Source of the DNA: Pararhodobacter sp. CCB-MM2
GTDB lineage: Bacteria > Pseudomonadota > Alphaproteobacteria > Rhodobacterales > Rhodobacteraceae
Assembly (NCBI RefSeq): GCF_001691415.1
Contig: NZ_LRRR01000041.1
Span: 1-33,899, forward strand
Direction: 5' to 3'
Length of the DNA stretch: 33,899 nt
Position 1 is the first letter of the stretch, and every line of letters starts with the position of its first letter. Shown here piece after piece: positions 13,778 through 22,050 of this stretch. The notes beneath the pieces are model-generated. The model worked only from the letters and a program-made list of their open reading frames with translations. It had not been told where the DNA came from and searched no databases. Made by a program: the position numbers and the translations under genes.

Positions 13778-14934
13778 TCGGCCGCTTGGCGCACGGGCTC
13801 GGGCTCGTCAGCGACGTGGCTCGCTTCCTCGATCTCCGGCAGGCCCTCGCGCGACAGCAGCACGGCTACGGGGCGGGCTGCGGGGATATGCGAGCAGACG
13901 ATCATGATCGCCACCATGATCGGCACGGCCAGGAACATGCCCGGGATGCCCCAGACCGCGCCCCAGAAGGCCAGCGAGATGATGATTCCGAAGCTCGACA
14001 CCCGCAGCGCCTTGCCCATCAGCATCGGGTCGATGACCGAGCCCAGCACGAACTGGATCATCCCGGCGATGACGAAGACCAGAAGCGCGGTCGCAGGCTC
14101 GGGCACCTGAATCAGCGCGACAAGGCCCAGAAGGATCGTCGCGATGATCGAGCCGACCGAGGGGATGTAGTTCAACACGAAGGTCAGGATCGCCATCGGG
14201 CCCGCGAAATCGAGGCGGAACCCCTCCATCAGCACATAGACGGCGACGGCCGTGGCGGCCGAGACACCGGTCTTCACCAGCAGGTAATGGTTCACCCGCC
14301 GGACGATGGAATGCATGATCCGGCCCACGCGACGCGCCTTGGCCTTGTCATGCAGCAGGTTCTCCAGCTTGGTGTTGAACCACAGCCGCTCGGCGAACAG
14401 GAAGCCCACGAACAGGATCACCAGCGTCGTCGCCGACAACAGGTTCGAGGCCTGTCCCGCCAGCGTCGAGAGATAGCCGGAGACTTCGATCGAGCGGATC
14501 GAGGTCTCCACCATCTGCTCGGCCTCGGGCGAGATCCATGCCGCCAGCCGCGCGATGGCGGCGATGGCTTGGTCGGTGTAGCCCATGGTGGTCGAGACCA
14601 CCGCGTTGACCTGACTGATCACCAGCGCCGAGAGGGTCAGTAGCAGGACGGCGATCATCGTGAAGGCGCCCATCGAGGCCAGCCAGTTGGTGATCTTCCA
14701 CGAGCCGATTCGCAGCTTGGAGAAGGCGTTGATCGCATCCGCCGTCATCGCGAAGAGGATGATGGCGATCACCAGCGAGATCAGGATGAACCGCGCCTGA
14801 AACAACAGGAACAGGATCATCGAGAAGGCGATGATGCCCAGGAACCAGGTTTGCAGCCGATAGCGGTCGACCAGCGACTGACGCTGGTGGCTTTCGGGAT
14901 CGGGGGCGGTGGATTCGAGATCAGGCGGGGTCAT
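13774..14934 (-). CDS. AI-2E family transporter (PerM/TqsA-like permease)
   Basis: This 386 aa protein is a polytopic inner-membrane protein of the AI-2E/PerM family. Some members export autoinducer-2 and others act as ion or Na+/H+ antiporters, so the substrate here is open. The order seen is a soluble N-terminus (about 1-28), two close membrane segments (LGIIAFSMILFLLFQARFIL, ISLVIAIILFA), another near residue 68-92, and a large extramembrane region at about 95-205. A C-terminal membrane block follows with the family motif FVLNYIPSVGSIIATILLGL, then GSVIDPMLMGKALRVSSFGI and SLAFWGAVWGIPGMFLAVPI. It ends with an acidic tail. It is the first gene of a minus-strand group that includes two small membrane proteins, the first overlapping its stop codon. 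Confidence 0.9.
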   Translation of the reverse strand: MTPPDLESTAPDPESHQRQSLVDRYRLQTWFLGIIAFSMILFLLFQARFILISLVIAIILFAMTADAINAFSKLRIGSWKITNWLASMGAFTMIAVLLLTLSALVISQVNAVVSTTMGYTDQAIAAIARLAAWISPEAEQMVETSIRSIEVSGYLSTLAGQASNLLSATTLVILFVGFLFAERLWFNTKLENLLHDKAKARRVGRIMHSIVRRVNHYLLVKTGVSAATAVAVYVLMEGFRLDFAGPMAILTFVLNYIPSVGSIIATILLGLVALIQVPEPATALLVFVIAGMIQFVLGSVIDPMLMGKALRVSSFGIIISLAFWGAVWGIPGMFLAVPIMVAIMIVCSHIPAARPVAVLLSREGLPEIEEASHVADEPEPVRQAAE

Positions 14935-14963
14935 CTGCGCGCATGTAGCCGGGTTTTGTAAAG

Positions 14964-14991
14964 ATTATGGTGCAGCGCCGGGCGAAACAAC
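14964..14991 (-). promoter_or_regulatory. Candidate promoter of the AI-2E transporter gene
   Basis: On the minus strand GTTGTT (14986-14991) and CATAAT (14964-14969) are separated by 16 bp, 29 bp before the start codon at 14934. This is a fair sigma-70-like match, but nothing confirms it. Confidence 0.35.
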
Positions 14992-15018
14992 TGCGCAGGC
15001 CCGACAATCACGCCCCGA

Positions 15019-15672
15019 TCACGCGCCCGTGCGCCCCGCAGCCCCGGCGAGGGCGGGAACGAGGTCCCCGTAGCCGGTCACGCGCCTCTCATAGGCAAGT
15101 CCGAGACGCTTGGCCCAGTCCTGCGCCCGAAGGTCCAGCGCGGGATCGTCCAGCTGTGCGAGGTAGATCAGCGTCTCGTAATTGCCGAACATCATCGGGA
15201 TCAGCTCTGGGTGGCGGTCAAAGCCCATGGGCTTCCACACGAAGGCCTCGAATTGCCGGACGAGGAAATCGGTCAGGTAGAAGGCCGTGATCTCATCCTC
15301 GGCGCGGGCGGCGAAATCGGCGTTGCCGGCGAAGAAGGAATAGCAGTGCGGGCCCTCGACCATCTGCACGCCCAGCGTCTCGCAACGGGTCTGCAACAGG
15401 CCGCCGGTGCCGCAATCGGCGTAGACGACGAAGATGTCGTCATACTTGGCGCGGAACTTGGTGACGGCCGCCTCGACCGCGTCGGGGATGCGGTCCGGCC
15501 AGAGGTGCAGGTTCGCGGGCAGGCAGTGCAGGTCCAGATGGTCCCAGCCATTCGCGGCCTTGATGGCGAGGATCTCGTGTGCCAGCGCGCCGCAGGCCAA
15601 GGCAAGGACCTTGCCCTGACCGTGGCCCGTCAGCCCCTCTGTCGTCAACACGGCATCCGAGGGGCTGTCCAT
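15019..15672 (-). CDS. DUF1638 family protein
   Basis: From the ATG at 15672 this is a 217 aa soluble protein. It matches the DUF1638 pattern: LALACGALAHEILAI, DLHCLPANLHLWPDRIPDAV, then FVVYADCGTGG. Cysteines are at residues 27, 50, 87, 97 and 110, several in conserved motifs, which would suit a metal or cofactor site. The family's biochemical role is not firmly known; some members lie beside corrinoid or methyltransferase genes. Here it starts 2 bases after the ccmG stop codon, the last gene of a cytochrome c maturation operon, so the two are probably translated together. A longer upstream frame would run through ccmG and is not credible. A thiol or metal-linked task in haem or cytochrome assembly is only a guess from position. 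Confidence 0.88.
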   Translation of the reverse strand: MDSPSDAVLTTEGLTGHGQGKVLALACGALAHEILAIKAANGWDHLDLHCLPANLHLWPDRIPDAVEAAVTKFRAKYDDIFVVYADCGTGGLLQTRCETLGVQMVEGPHCYSFFAGNADFAARAEDEITAFYLTDFLVRQFEAFVWKPMGFDRHPELIPMMFGNYETLIYLAQLDDPALDLRAQDWAKRLGLAYERRVTGYGDLVPALAGAAGRTGA

Positions 15673-15674
15673 GA

Positions 15675-16214
15675 TCAGCTGCCGCTCCGGGCGCGTTCCA
15701 TTGCCGGGCGCAGGCGGGTCTCGACGATCTCCTCGGTGATAGGTCCGGCGTGACGCATCAGGATATTGCCCTCGCCGTCGATGACGAAGGTCTCGGGCAG
15801 GCCGACGACGCCCCAATCAAGCCCCATCCGCGCGCGGGGGTCGGCACCGATGGCGGCGTAGGGATTGCCCAACTCGTCGAGGAAGTCCATCGCCCGGTCG
15901 GGCTCGTCACGATAGTTGACGCCGAGGACGGTGATCCCCTCATGCGCCAGCGCCTCGACCACCGGGGCCTCGGCCCGGCAGGGCGGGCACCACGAGGCCC
16001 AGAAGTTCACCAGCGTGACCTCGCCCGAGCGCAGCATGTCGTCGGTGAACAGCGGCAGGTCTTCCAGCTGCGCCAGCTCCACATTCGGCGCGGCATGCCC
16101 GGCGCGGGCCGAGGGCAGGTCGTCGCGATCCTCGCGGAAGTTGCCGACGGCGACGAAAGCGACGAAACCGGCCAGCAGGACGGGCGGCAGGATCAGGAGC
16201 GGGTTGATCTTCAT
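15675..16214 (-). CDS. ccmG: Cytochrome c biogenesis thioredoxin CcmG (DsbE)
   Basis: CcmG is a membrane-anchored periplasmic thioredoxin-like protein that reduces apocytochrome c cysteines, or CcmH, so that haem can be attached. The 179 aa protein has an N-terminal membrane anchor (about residues 5-24), then a thioredoxin fold with the active site FWASWCPPCRAE (Cys76 and Cys79) and the cis-Pro loop GVVGLPETFVID. The acidic residues common near the CcmG active site are present (AEAPVVEALAHEG). It follows ccmD by 7 bases and precedes a DUF1638 gene by 2 bases, both on the same strand. Confidence 0.95.
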   Translation of the reverse strand: MKINPLLILPPVLLAGFVAFVAVGNFREDRDDLPSARAGHAAPNVELAQLEDLPLFTDDMLRSGEVTLVNFWASWCPPCRAEAPVVEALAHEGITVLGVNYRDEPDRAMDFLDELGNPYAAIGADPRARMGLDWGVVGLPETFVIDGEGNILMRHAGPITEEIVETRLRPAMERARSGS

Positions 16215-16221
16215 GGGATCC

Positions 16222-16371
16222 TCAAGACGTCTGGCGGGCTTCCAGCGCCGCCAGCTCCCGCTTCACGCGGCGCGAGCGGACGACGGTGCCCAGAAGGAGC
16301 AGGCCGATCAGGCCCAATGAGACGGCATAGGCCAGCGTAACTTCGGTGGCGTAGTTTCCAAGATCCGGCAT
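16222..16371 (-). CDS. ccmD: Haem exporter protein CcmD
   Basis: This 49 aa protein reads MPDLGNYATEVTLAYAVSL, GLIGLLLLGTVVRSRRV, then KRELAALEARQTS. It has the CcmD plan: a short N-terminus with a Gly-x-Tyr element, one membrane helix, a basic stretch just inside and a charged C-terminus. CcmD helps release holo-CcmE from the CcmABC complex. Its ATG at 16369-16371 overlaps the ccmC stop by one base (TGATG), so translation is probably coupled, and ccmG starts 7 bases after its stop. Identification rests mostly on size, plan and position between ccmC and ccmG. Confidence 0.9.
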   Translation of the reverse strand: MPDLGNYATEVTLAYAVSLGLIGLLLLGTVVRSRRVKRELAALEARQTS

Positions 16372-17105
16372 CAGGCACGCACCCTTTCACGCGTCAGGAG
16401 GGCACGGGCCCGGCGCGCGCGGATCTCGGTCCGCGTGCCGGCCAGCACCAGTGCGAGGAACATAAGTCCGAAACCGATCATGCACAGGTAGAGCGGTGCC
16501 TTGTAGCTCCAGTCCATCCGCGTGCCGGGGGCCACGGACAAAGATGCCCCCTGATGCAGTCCCTGGTTCCAGAACAAAGCGGCATAGCGCGACAGCACCG
16601 CGAAGACCGAGCCCACGAGGCAAAGAACCGAGGTCAGGTCCGCGGCGGTATCCGGGTCCTCGATCGCCGACCACAGGGCAATGTACCCGAGGTAGAACAG
16701 GAACAGGATCAGGAACGAGGTCAGGCGCGGATCCCAGGCCCACCAGGTGCCCCACATCGGCTGGCCCCAGATCGCCCCGGTGATCAGCGCGATCAGCGTC
16801 ATCGTGGCGCCGATGGGCGCGGCGGCCTTGGCGGCCAGCGCGCTGACATGGTGGCGGCGGATCAGCCAGATCAGCGAGGCCACCAGCATCATCGCCCAGG
16901 CATTGATCGCCATCAGCGCGGCGGGGACATGCAGGAAGATGATCTTGACGGTCGAGCCTTGGCGGTAATCGTCCGGCGTGCCGAAGAAGCCCCAGAGCAA
17001 CCCGGTGACGATCAGCACAGCGGCCAGCACAGCACTGAGCGGCATCAGCCAGCCCGAGAGCCGCATGAACTTGACCGGATTCGCATATTCCCAGAACGAT
17101 GCCAT
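16371..17105 (-). CDS. ccmC: Haem exporter protein CcmC
   Basis: CcmC presents haem to the chaperone CcmE on the periplasmic side of the inner membrane. The 244 aa protein has six predicted membrane segments and the haem-handling tryptophan-rich motif at about residues 113-129 (WGQPMWGTWWAWDPRLT). The two external histidines expected to bind haem are in KIIFLHVPAALMA (His59) and WNQGLHQGAS. The C-terminus is basic. It overlaps ccmD by one base and lies 65 bp after ccmB, the only sizeable gap in this operon. ccmE, ccmF and ccmH are not in the window and must be elsewhere. Confidence 0.96.
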   Translation of the reverse strand: MASFWEYANPVKFMRLSGWLMPLSAVLAAVLIVTGLLWGFFGTPDDYRQGSTVKIIFLHVPAALMAINAWAMMLVASLIWLIRRHHVSALAAKAAAPIGATMTLIALITGAIWGQPMWGTWWAWDPRLTSFLILFLFYLGYIALWSAIEDPDTAADLTSVLCLVGSVFAVLSRYAALFWNQGLHQGASLSVAPGTRMDWSYKAPLYLCMIGFGLMFLALVLAGTRTEIRARRARALLTRERVRA

Positions 17106-17170
17106 GCAGGGTTCCTAATCTGTGCCGGGGGCCGTCTCAACCCACGGAGCCGTGAATGCCCTGAGGCAGG

Positions 17171-17827
17171 TTAGCGCAGGTTGATCCTGAGTGCGAAGGC
17201 CGCCGCGAAGGGCAGCAGGGCGACCGAGCCGGCGGTGATGCCGGCGAGCAGCAGAAGCGGGGTGGAGCCGTCAAGGCCCTGCGCCGCTCGCGTCACCGCT
17301 TGGGCGCCGAAGACGAGCGTTGGCACATAGAGCGGTAGGACGAGGAGCGACATCAGCAGGCCGCCGCGTTTCAGCCCCACGGTGAGGGCGGCGCCGAAAG
17401 CGCCGATCATGCTGAGCGCGGGCGTGCCCAGCAGGAGCGAGGCGATCAGCGTCAGGTAGCCGGGACCGGCGAGGTTCAGCAGGATCGCCAACACTGGCGC
17501 CGCGAGGGCCAAGGGCAGGCCCGTGGTGATCCAATGCGCGAAGGCCTTCACCGCGACGACGCCCTCGAGCGGGATAGGCGAGGTCGCCAGCAGCTCCAAT
17601 GAGCCGTCCTCGTGGTCCAAGGCGAAGATCCGGTCCAGCGACAGAAGGCAGGCCAGCAGCGCCCCGACCCACAGGATCCCCGGCGCGATCACGCCCAGCA
17701 CCTGCGGGTCCGGCCCCACACCCAGCGGCACCAGCACGGCAAGGATCAGGAAGAACCCGAGACCCAAGCCGAAGCCCCCGCCTGCGCGAAAGGCCAGCCG
17801 CAGATCCCTCACCAGAAGCGCAATCAC
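17171..17827 (-). CDS. ccmB: Haem exporter protein CcmB
   Basis: CcmB is the membrane permease that works with the ATPase CcmA and with CcmC/CcmD in releasing holo-CcmE during cytochrome c maturation. The 218 aa protein has six hydrophobic segments. It starts LLVRDLRLAFRAGGGFGLGL, has the family's FALDHEDGSLELLATSPIPLEG loop between the second and third helices, and ends in a basic tail (LRINLR). Its ATG overlaps the last 4 bases of ccmA (ATGA), typical of coupled translation in this operon. Confidence 0.95.
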   Translation of the reverse strand: MIALLVRDLRLAFRAGGGFGLGLGFFLILAVLVPLGVGPDPQVLGVIAPGILWVGALLACLLSLDRIFALDHEDGSLELLATSPIPLEGVVAVKAFAHWITTGLPLALAAPVLAILLNLAGPGYLTLIASLLLGTPALSMIGAFGAALTVGLKRGGLLMSLLVLPLYVPTLVFGAQAVTRAAQGLDGSTPLLLLAGITAGSVALLPFAAAFALRINLR

Positions 17828-18441
17828 AGGAAGGCCTCATCGAAACCAAGATCGGGCAAAAGCTCGGCCTTGTAGGGCGTGAGGTCCAAGACCCGCGCTT
17901 CGGGCAGGCCGAGGTCGATATGCGTGGCCAGCAGCGCGGCACCGCCCCCGGCCAGATGCCCGCGTACCACCTCAGCAAACAGCGCGACCGAGTCCGCATC
18001 CAGCGACACGGTCGGCTCGTCCAGCACCCAAAGCCAACGCCCGGTGACCATCAGCCGCGCCAGCCCCAGCCGCCGCTTCTGCCCGGCGGAGAGGTGCTGT
18101 GCCTGCCGATGCGCCAGATCGCGCAGGTTCATCGCCTCCAGCGCAGGCTCGATATCCCGCACGCCATGGATCGCCGCCCAGAATGTCAGGTTCTCGGTCA
18201 CGGTGAGCGTCGACTTCAGCCCGTCGGCATGGGCAGCATAGGCCATCTGCTCGGGCGGGCAGGAAATCTCGCCCTTCAGCGCGGGCTGCAACCCGGCCAG
18301 CGTCCGCAGCAAGGTCGTCTTTCCCGACCCGTTCGGCCCGCGCAACACCAGCGCCTCGCCGCTGGTGACGGCGAAGCTGAGCCCCTCGACAAGCGGCAGC
18401 CCGCCTCGGGCACAAGCCAGATCCGTCACGCGCAATTCCAT
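17824..18441 (-). CDS. ccmA: Haem exporter ATPase CcmA
   Basis: CcmA is the cytoplasmic ATPase of the CcmAB complex; its ATP hydrolysis releases haem-loaded CcmE from CcmC/CcmD. The 205 aa protein is a single ABC domain with Walker A GPNGSGKTT (residues 35-43), the signature LSAGQKRRLGLARL (116-129), Walker B LWVLDEPTVSLD (Asp140, Glu141) and a switch His in LLATHIDLGLPE. It is the first gene of the minus-strand ccmA-ccmB-ccmC-ccmD-ccmG-DUF1638 group and overlaps ccmB by 4 bases. The 155 bp upstream hold its promoter, not clearly recognised, and copy 4 of the dispersed hairpin module. Confidence 0.96.
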   Translation of the reverse strand: MELRVTDLACARGGLPLVEGLSFAVTSGEALVLRGPNGSGKTTLLRTLAGLQPALKGEISCPPEQMAYAAHADGLKSTLTVTENLTFWAAIHGVRDIEPALEAMNLRDLAHRQAQHLSAGQKRRLGLARLMVTGRWLWVLDEPTVSLDADSVALFAEVVRGHLAGGGAALLATHIDLGLPEARVLDLTPYKAELLPDLGFDEAFL

Positions 18442-18549
18442 GAAATCCGCTTACCCTGCGCCGCGCCCGCCTGCCAAGCAAAACCGCGCGCCTGCTTCAT
18501 TCTGCCCCAAATACGCCCCTTCTCAGAGGCGGGCCCGCGCCCTCTCACC

Positions 18550-18598
18550 TTGTCGGAAATACTCCGCGGGGGTCTGGGGGCGCGAAGCCCCCAGTTTT
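18550..18598 (-). repeat. Dispersed hairpin module, copy 4
   Basis: The plus strand reads TTGTCGGAAATACTCCGCGG, a G run, then an 8 bp stem CTGGGGGC (18574-18581) with GCCCCCAG (18587-18594) around GCGAA, then TTTT. A related stretch with CCCCAAATACGCCCC lies at about 18504-18520. In the minus-strand sense it directly follows the stop codon of the glutamine synthetase-like gene and may end the operon transcript. Confidence 0.5.
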
Positions 18599-19958
18599 AG
18601 ACGTTCAGCAGCAGATGCTCCCGCTCCCAAGGCGAGATGACCTGCTGGAACTCCTTGTACTCGTCCCGCTTCACCGAGGCATAGAGCGCGACGAAATCCG
18701 GCCCCAGAACCTCGGTCATCGCGGTATCCTCGACCAGCAGGTCGATGGCGTCGCCCAGGGTCAGCGGCAGCTCGTCTTCGCCCATATAGGCGTTGATCCG
18801 GCATTCCGGCCGCGGGTCCAGCTTCTCCTTCAACCCGAGGAACCCGCAGGCCAGAGAGGCCGCGATCCCGAGGTAGGGGTTGCAATCCATCCCGGCGAGG
18901 CGGTTCTCGACCCGCCGTGCCTCGGGGCCGGAAATCGGCACGCGCAGACCCGTCGTGCGGTTGTCGCGACCCCATTCGAGGTTAATCGGCGCGGCAAAGT
19001 CCGGGACGTAGCGGCGATAGCTGTTCACATAGGGCGCGAGCAGCGCGACGGCGGCGGGCAGGTGGTTCTGCATGCCGGCAATGAAATGCTGGAAGGCCGG
19101 CGTTTCCGAGCCGTCATCGGCCGAGAAGATGTTCTTGCCGGTCTTCAGATCCACGACCGAGTGGTGGATATGCATGGCCGAGCCGGGTTCGCCTTCGATG
19201 GGCTTGGCCATGAAGGTGGCGAAGCAATCGTGGCGCAGCGCGGCCTCGCGGATCATCCGCTTGAAGTAGAAGATGTGGTCCGCCAGATCGACCGGGTTGC
19301 CATGCGCGAGGTTAATCTCGACCTGACCGGCGCCGCCTTCCTGCAGGATGCCGTCGATCTCCAGCCCCATGGCCTCGGCATAATCGTAGATGTCGTCGAT
19401 GACTTTGCCGTATTCGTCGACCGCCGACATCGAATAGGCCTGTTTCGCCGCCGCCTTGCGGCCCGAGCGTCCCATCGGCGGGGTGATCGGCATGTTGGGA
19501 TCGGTGTTGCGCTCGACGAAGTAGAACTCCATCTCCGGCGCGACGACGGGTTTCCAGCCCTCGGCCGCGTAGAGGTCGAGGACGCGTTTCAGCACGTTGC
19601 GCGGCGAGGTCGGGACCGGCGTGCCCGTTTGCGTTATCGCGTCGTGAATGATCTGCAGCGTGATGTCGGCGGTCCAGGGCGCGGCGGTGGCGGTCGAGAA
19701 ATCCGGCACCAGCGTCATGTCCGGTTCCTTGTACTCGTCCTCGCCCGCCGGAGCGCTGGCCCATTCGCCGGTGATGGTCTGCAGGAAGATCGAGGTCGGC
19801 AGGTAGAAATGCGTCTGCTTGTCGAACTTGAAGGCCGGCATCGCCTTGCCACGCGCCACGCCCGCGATGTCGGGCAGGATGCATTCGATCTCGTCCAGCC
19901 GGCGGCCGGCCAGATAATCGCGGGCGGCCTCGGGGATCTTGGATTGCCAGTTGCTCAT
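18597..19958 (-). CDS. Glutamine synthetase-family amine ligase (gamma-glutamylputrescine synthetase-like)
   Basis: The 453 aa protein has the glutamine synthetase fold: a beta-grasp N-terminal part to about residue 115, then the ATP/Glu-binding catalytic domain. Metal/Glu-site acids occur in PEMEFYFVER (Glu142 and Glu144) and GQVEINLAHG (Glu214), the Glu/ammonia site in GSAMHIHHS (259-267), and the ATP/Arg site in WGRDNRTTGLRVPISGPEAR (329-348). The last motif is closer to PuuA-type ligases, which join glutamate to an amine, than to true GlnA. The adenylylated tyrosine region of GlnA is absent. The gene is last in a minus-strand run of ABC transporter, ligase and amidotransferase genes, so an amine taken up by the transporter is the likely substrate. 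Putrescine is possible but not shown. Confidence 0.85.
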   Translation of the reverse strand: MSNWQSKIPEAARDYLAGRRLDEIECILPDIAGVARGKAMPAFKFDKQTHFYLPTSIFLQTITGEWASAPAGEDEYKEPDMTLVPDFSTATAAPWTADITLQIIHDAITQTGTPVPTSPRNVLKRVLDLYAAEGWKPVVAPEMEFYFVERNTDPNMPITPPMGRSGRKAAAKQAYSMSAVDEYGKVIDDIYDYAEAMGLEIDGILQEGGAGQVEINLAHGNPVDLADHIFYFKRMIREAALRHDCFATFMAKPIEGEPGSAMHIHHSVVDLKTGKNIFSADDGSETPAFQHFIAGMQNHLPAAVALLAPYVNSYRRYVPDFAAPINLEWGRDNRTTGLRVPISGPEARRVENRLAGMDCNPYLGIAASLACGFLGLKEKLDPRPECRINAYMGEDELPLTLGDAIDLLVEDTAMTEVLGPDFVALYASVKRDEYKEFQQVISPWEREHLLLNV

Positions 19959-19997
19959 GGGAAAACCCTGTATGCTGTCGTCTGACGGCCGCGTCCG

Positions 19998-20693
19998 TTA
20001 CGCGCTTTGCGTTCGCTCGGCGTGGGCGGCCTTGAAAAAGTCGGTGAGTTGGCGGGCGATGACGGCGCTGTCGGGTCCCGCGCCCAGACGGGCCCGCGCC
20101 GCGTCAAGGAGCGGGTCGGGCACCACCCCGCGCCCGCGCGCATCGATCAGGTCGCCGACGAAGGCATCGCCGAATTCCGGATGCGGCTGAACGGAATAGC
20201 CGGTCTTGCCGTAGGCCAGACCCGCGTATTGGCAAAACGGCGTCGAGGCCGTGATGCGTGCGCCCGGCGGCAGCTGCGTGACCTGGTCCTGATGCCAGGC
20301 GTTCAACGTCACCGTCTCGCCGCCGAAATCGTAATCGGTGGGGCCCACGGACCAGCCGCCGTCGAATTTCTCGACCGTGCCGCCGAGGGCCTGCGCCATG
20401 ATCTGGTGGCCGAAGCAGATGCCCGCCACGGGGATGTCCTGCGCGATGGCGTCGCGGATGAACTGCTCCAGTGGCGCGATGAAGGGGTGATCCTCGTAGA
20501 CACCATGGCGCGAGCCGGTGATCAGCCAGCCGTCGCAGTCGGTGACCGAGGCCGGGAAGTCCATTCCGTTCACGCGCCAGCGGGCGAAGGTGAAGCCTTG
20601 CCCGGCGAGCAGCTGCTCGAACATGTCGGGATAGGTCCCGTGCGCGTCCAGCCCTTGCGGGGCGTCGCCGGTTTGCAGAATGCCGATCTTCAT
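19998..20693 (-). CDS. Class I glutamine amidotransferase domain protein
   Basis: The 231 aa protein is a stand-alone class I glutaminase domain of the GMP synthase-like type. The catalytic triad is clear: Cys93 in VAGICFGHQIMAQ, His171 and Glu173 in SVQPHPEFGD. The oxyanion-type motif GWLITGSRHGVYED lies before the nucleophile. It is placed between two glutamine synthetase-like genes, 7 bp after the first and 39 bp before the second. Related stand-alone enzymes split gamma-glutamyl amides (as PuuD does in putrescine breakdown), which would fit the neighbours, but the sequence looks more like GMP synthase-type domains than like PuuD. Hydrolysis of a gamma-glutamyl product is therefore an inference from context. 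Confidence 0.85.
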   Translation of the reverse strand: MKIGILQTGDAPQGLDAHGTYPDMFEQLLAGQGFTFARWRVNGMDFPASVTDCDGWLITGSRHGVYEDHPFIAPLEQFIRDAIAQDIPVAGICFGHQIMAQALGGTVEKFDGGWSVGPTDYDFGGETVTLNAWHQDQVTQLPPGARITASTPFCQYAGLAYGKTGYSVQPHPEFGDAFVGDLIDARGRGVVPDPLLDAARARLGAGPDSAVIARQLTDFFKAAHAERTQSA

Positions 20694-20700
20694 GGTCGCC

Positions 20701-22035
20701 TCAAACGGTGTCGAGATAGAGTTCGAGCATTTCCTGCGGCGTCATCTCGGCCATGTAGCGAAGTTCCTGGCGCTTGGTCCGCACGAGGTTCTCCATCAAC
20801 TGCGGAGCGAAGATGCGCGCCATCTCGGGGCTGCGCTCGAACATGTCGATGGCATCCTGCCACGTTGTCGGCATCTGCGGAAGGTCGAGTTCGTAGGCAT
20901 TGCCGGTAATCGGTGCGGGCGGGGTCAGCCCGTCCTCTATCCCGATCAGCGCTGCGCCGAGGACCCCCGCCATCATCAGGTAGGGGTTGATGTCGCCGCC
21001 CGCCACGCGATGTTCGATCCGCCGTGCCTTGACGCTGCCCGAGGGGATGCGCACGGCGGCGGTCCGGTTCTCGTAGGCCCAGGCGATGCCGGTCGGCGCG
21101 TGGGCGCCGGGGGCGAAACGGTCGTAGCTGTTCCAATGCGGCGCCAGCAGCAGGGTGGTGCCGGACATGGCCTGAAGGCAGCCGGCGACGGCGTTCTTGA
21201 GCAGGGTCGAGCCCTCTCGCGTGCCGTCGTCGAACTGGTTCACGCCGTCCTTGTCGGTGACCGAAAAATGCATGTGCATGCCGTTGCCCGGCCAGTCCTC
21301 GTAGGGTTTGGCCATGAAGCTGGCGGCGAAGCCGTGTTTGCGGGCAAGGCCGCGCACCAGCATCTTGAACAGCCAGGTATCGTCGGCGATCTTCAGCACG
21401 TCGTTGGAATGCAGCAGGTTGACCTCGAACTGGCCCCAGCCCGCTTCTGAGATGGCCGTGTCCGCATCGATGTCCATCGCCTCGCAGCAATCGTAGAGAT
21501 CGGTGAAGAAACGGTCGAAGGCGTCGAGCGCGCGCAGGGCCAGCGTATCGGCGCCCGGACGCCGTTTGCCGGACCGGGGAGAGGGGGGCACGCGCAGCTC
21601 ACGGCCGCTGTCGTCGATCAGGTAGAATTCCAGCTCGGTCGCGCAGACGGGATACAGGCCCTTGGCGTGGAACTTCTCGATCACGCGGGCCAGCGCGTGG
21701 CGGGGATCGCCACCGAAGGGCGTGCCGTCTTCGTGGAACATCCAGATCGGCAGCAGGGCCGTCGGTGCCTCCAGCCAAGGCATCGGCAGGAAGCCGCGCT
21801 CGGTCGGCTTGAGCACGCCGTCGGCATCGCCCGAGTCGAAGACCAGCGGGCTGTCTTCGATGTCTTCGCCCCAGATGTCGAGGTTCATCACCGAGAAGGG
21901 GAAGCGCGTCCCCTCGTCGACGATCTTGTCGGCGAAGCGGACGGGAACGCGCTTGCCGCGGGCTTGTCCGTTGAGATCTGCCGCGGCCACTCGGATGGTC
22001 CGCACGTCGGGGTGATGGCGAAGCCAATCACGCAT
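20701..22035 (-). CDS. Glutamine synthetase-family ligase (second, divergent)
   Basis: The 444 aa protein is a second glutamine synthetase-like ligase, diverged from the one at 18597-19958. Catalytic acids are in CATELEFYLI (Glu134 and Glu136) and GWGQFEVNLLHS (Glu204). The GNGMHMHFSVT motif (250-260) and YENRTAAVRIPSGSVKARR carry the Glu/ATP-binding residues. The N-terminal part contains DLNGQARGKRVPV, close to the DxxGxxRGK motif of glutamylpolyamine-type ligases. With all these residues kept it should be active, but its amine is unknown. It lies 15 bp after the permease genes and 7 bp before the amidotransferase gene. Two different ligases in one operon may act on two substrates, or on two steps or ends of a diamine. 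Confidence 0.85.
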   Translation of the reverse strand: MRDWLRHHPDVRTIRVAAADLNGQARGKRVPVRFADKIVDEGTRFPFSVMNLDIWGEDIEDSPLVFDSGDADGVLKPTERGFLPMPWLEAPTALLPIWMFHEDGTPFGGDPRHALARVIEKFHAKGLYPVCATELEFYLIDDSGRELRVPPSPRSGKRRPGADTLALRALDAFDRFFTDLYDCCEAMDIDADTAISEAGWGQFEVNLLHSNDVLKIADDTWLFKMLVRGLARKHGFAASFMAKPYEDWPGNGMHMHFSVTDKDGVNQFDDGTREGSTLLKNAVAGCLQAMSGTTLLLAPHWNSYDRFAPGAHAPTGIAWAYENRTAAVRIPSGSVKARRIEHRVAGGDINPYLMMAGVLGAALIGIEDGLTPPAPITGNAYELDLPQMPTTWQDAIDMFERSPEMARIFAPQLMENLVRTKRQELRYMAEMTPQEMLELYLDTV

Positions 22036-22050
22036 AGGTCACCTGATATC

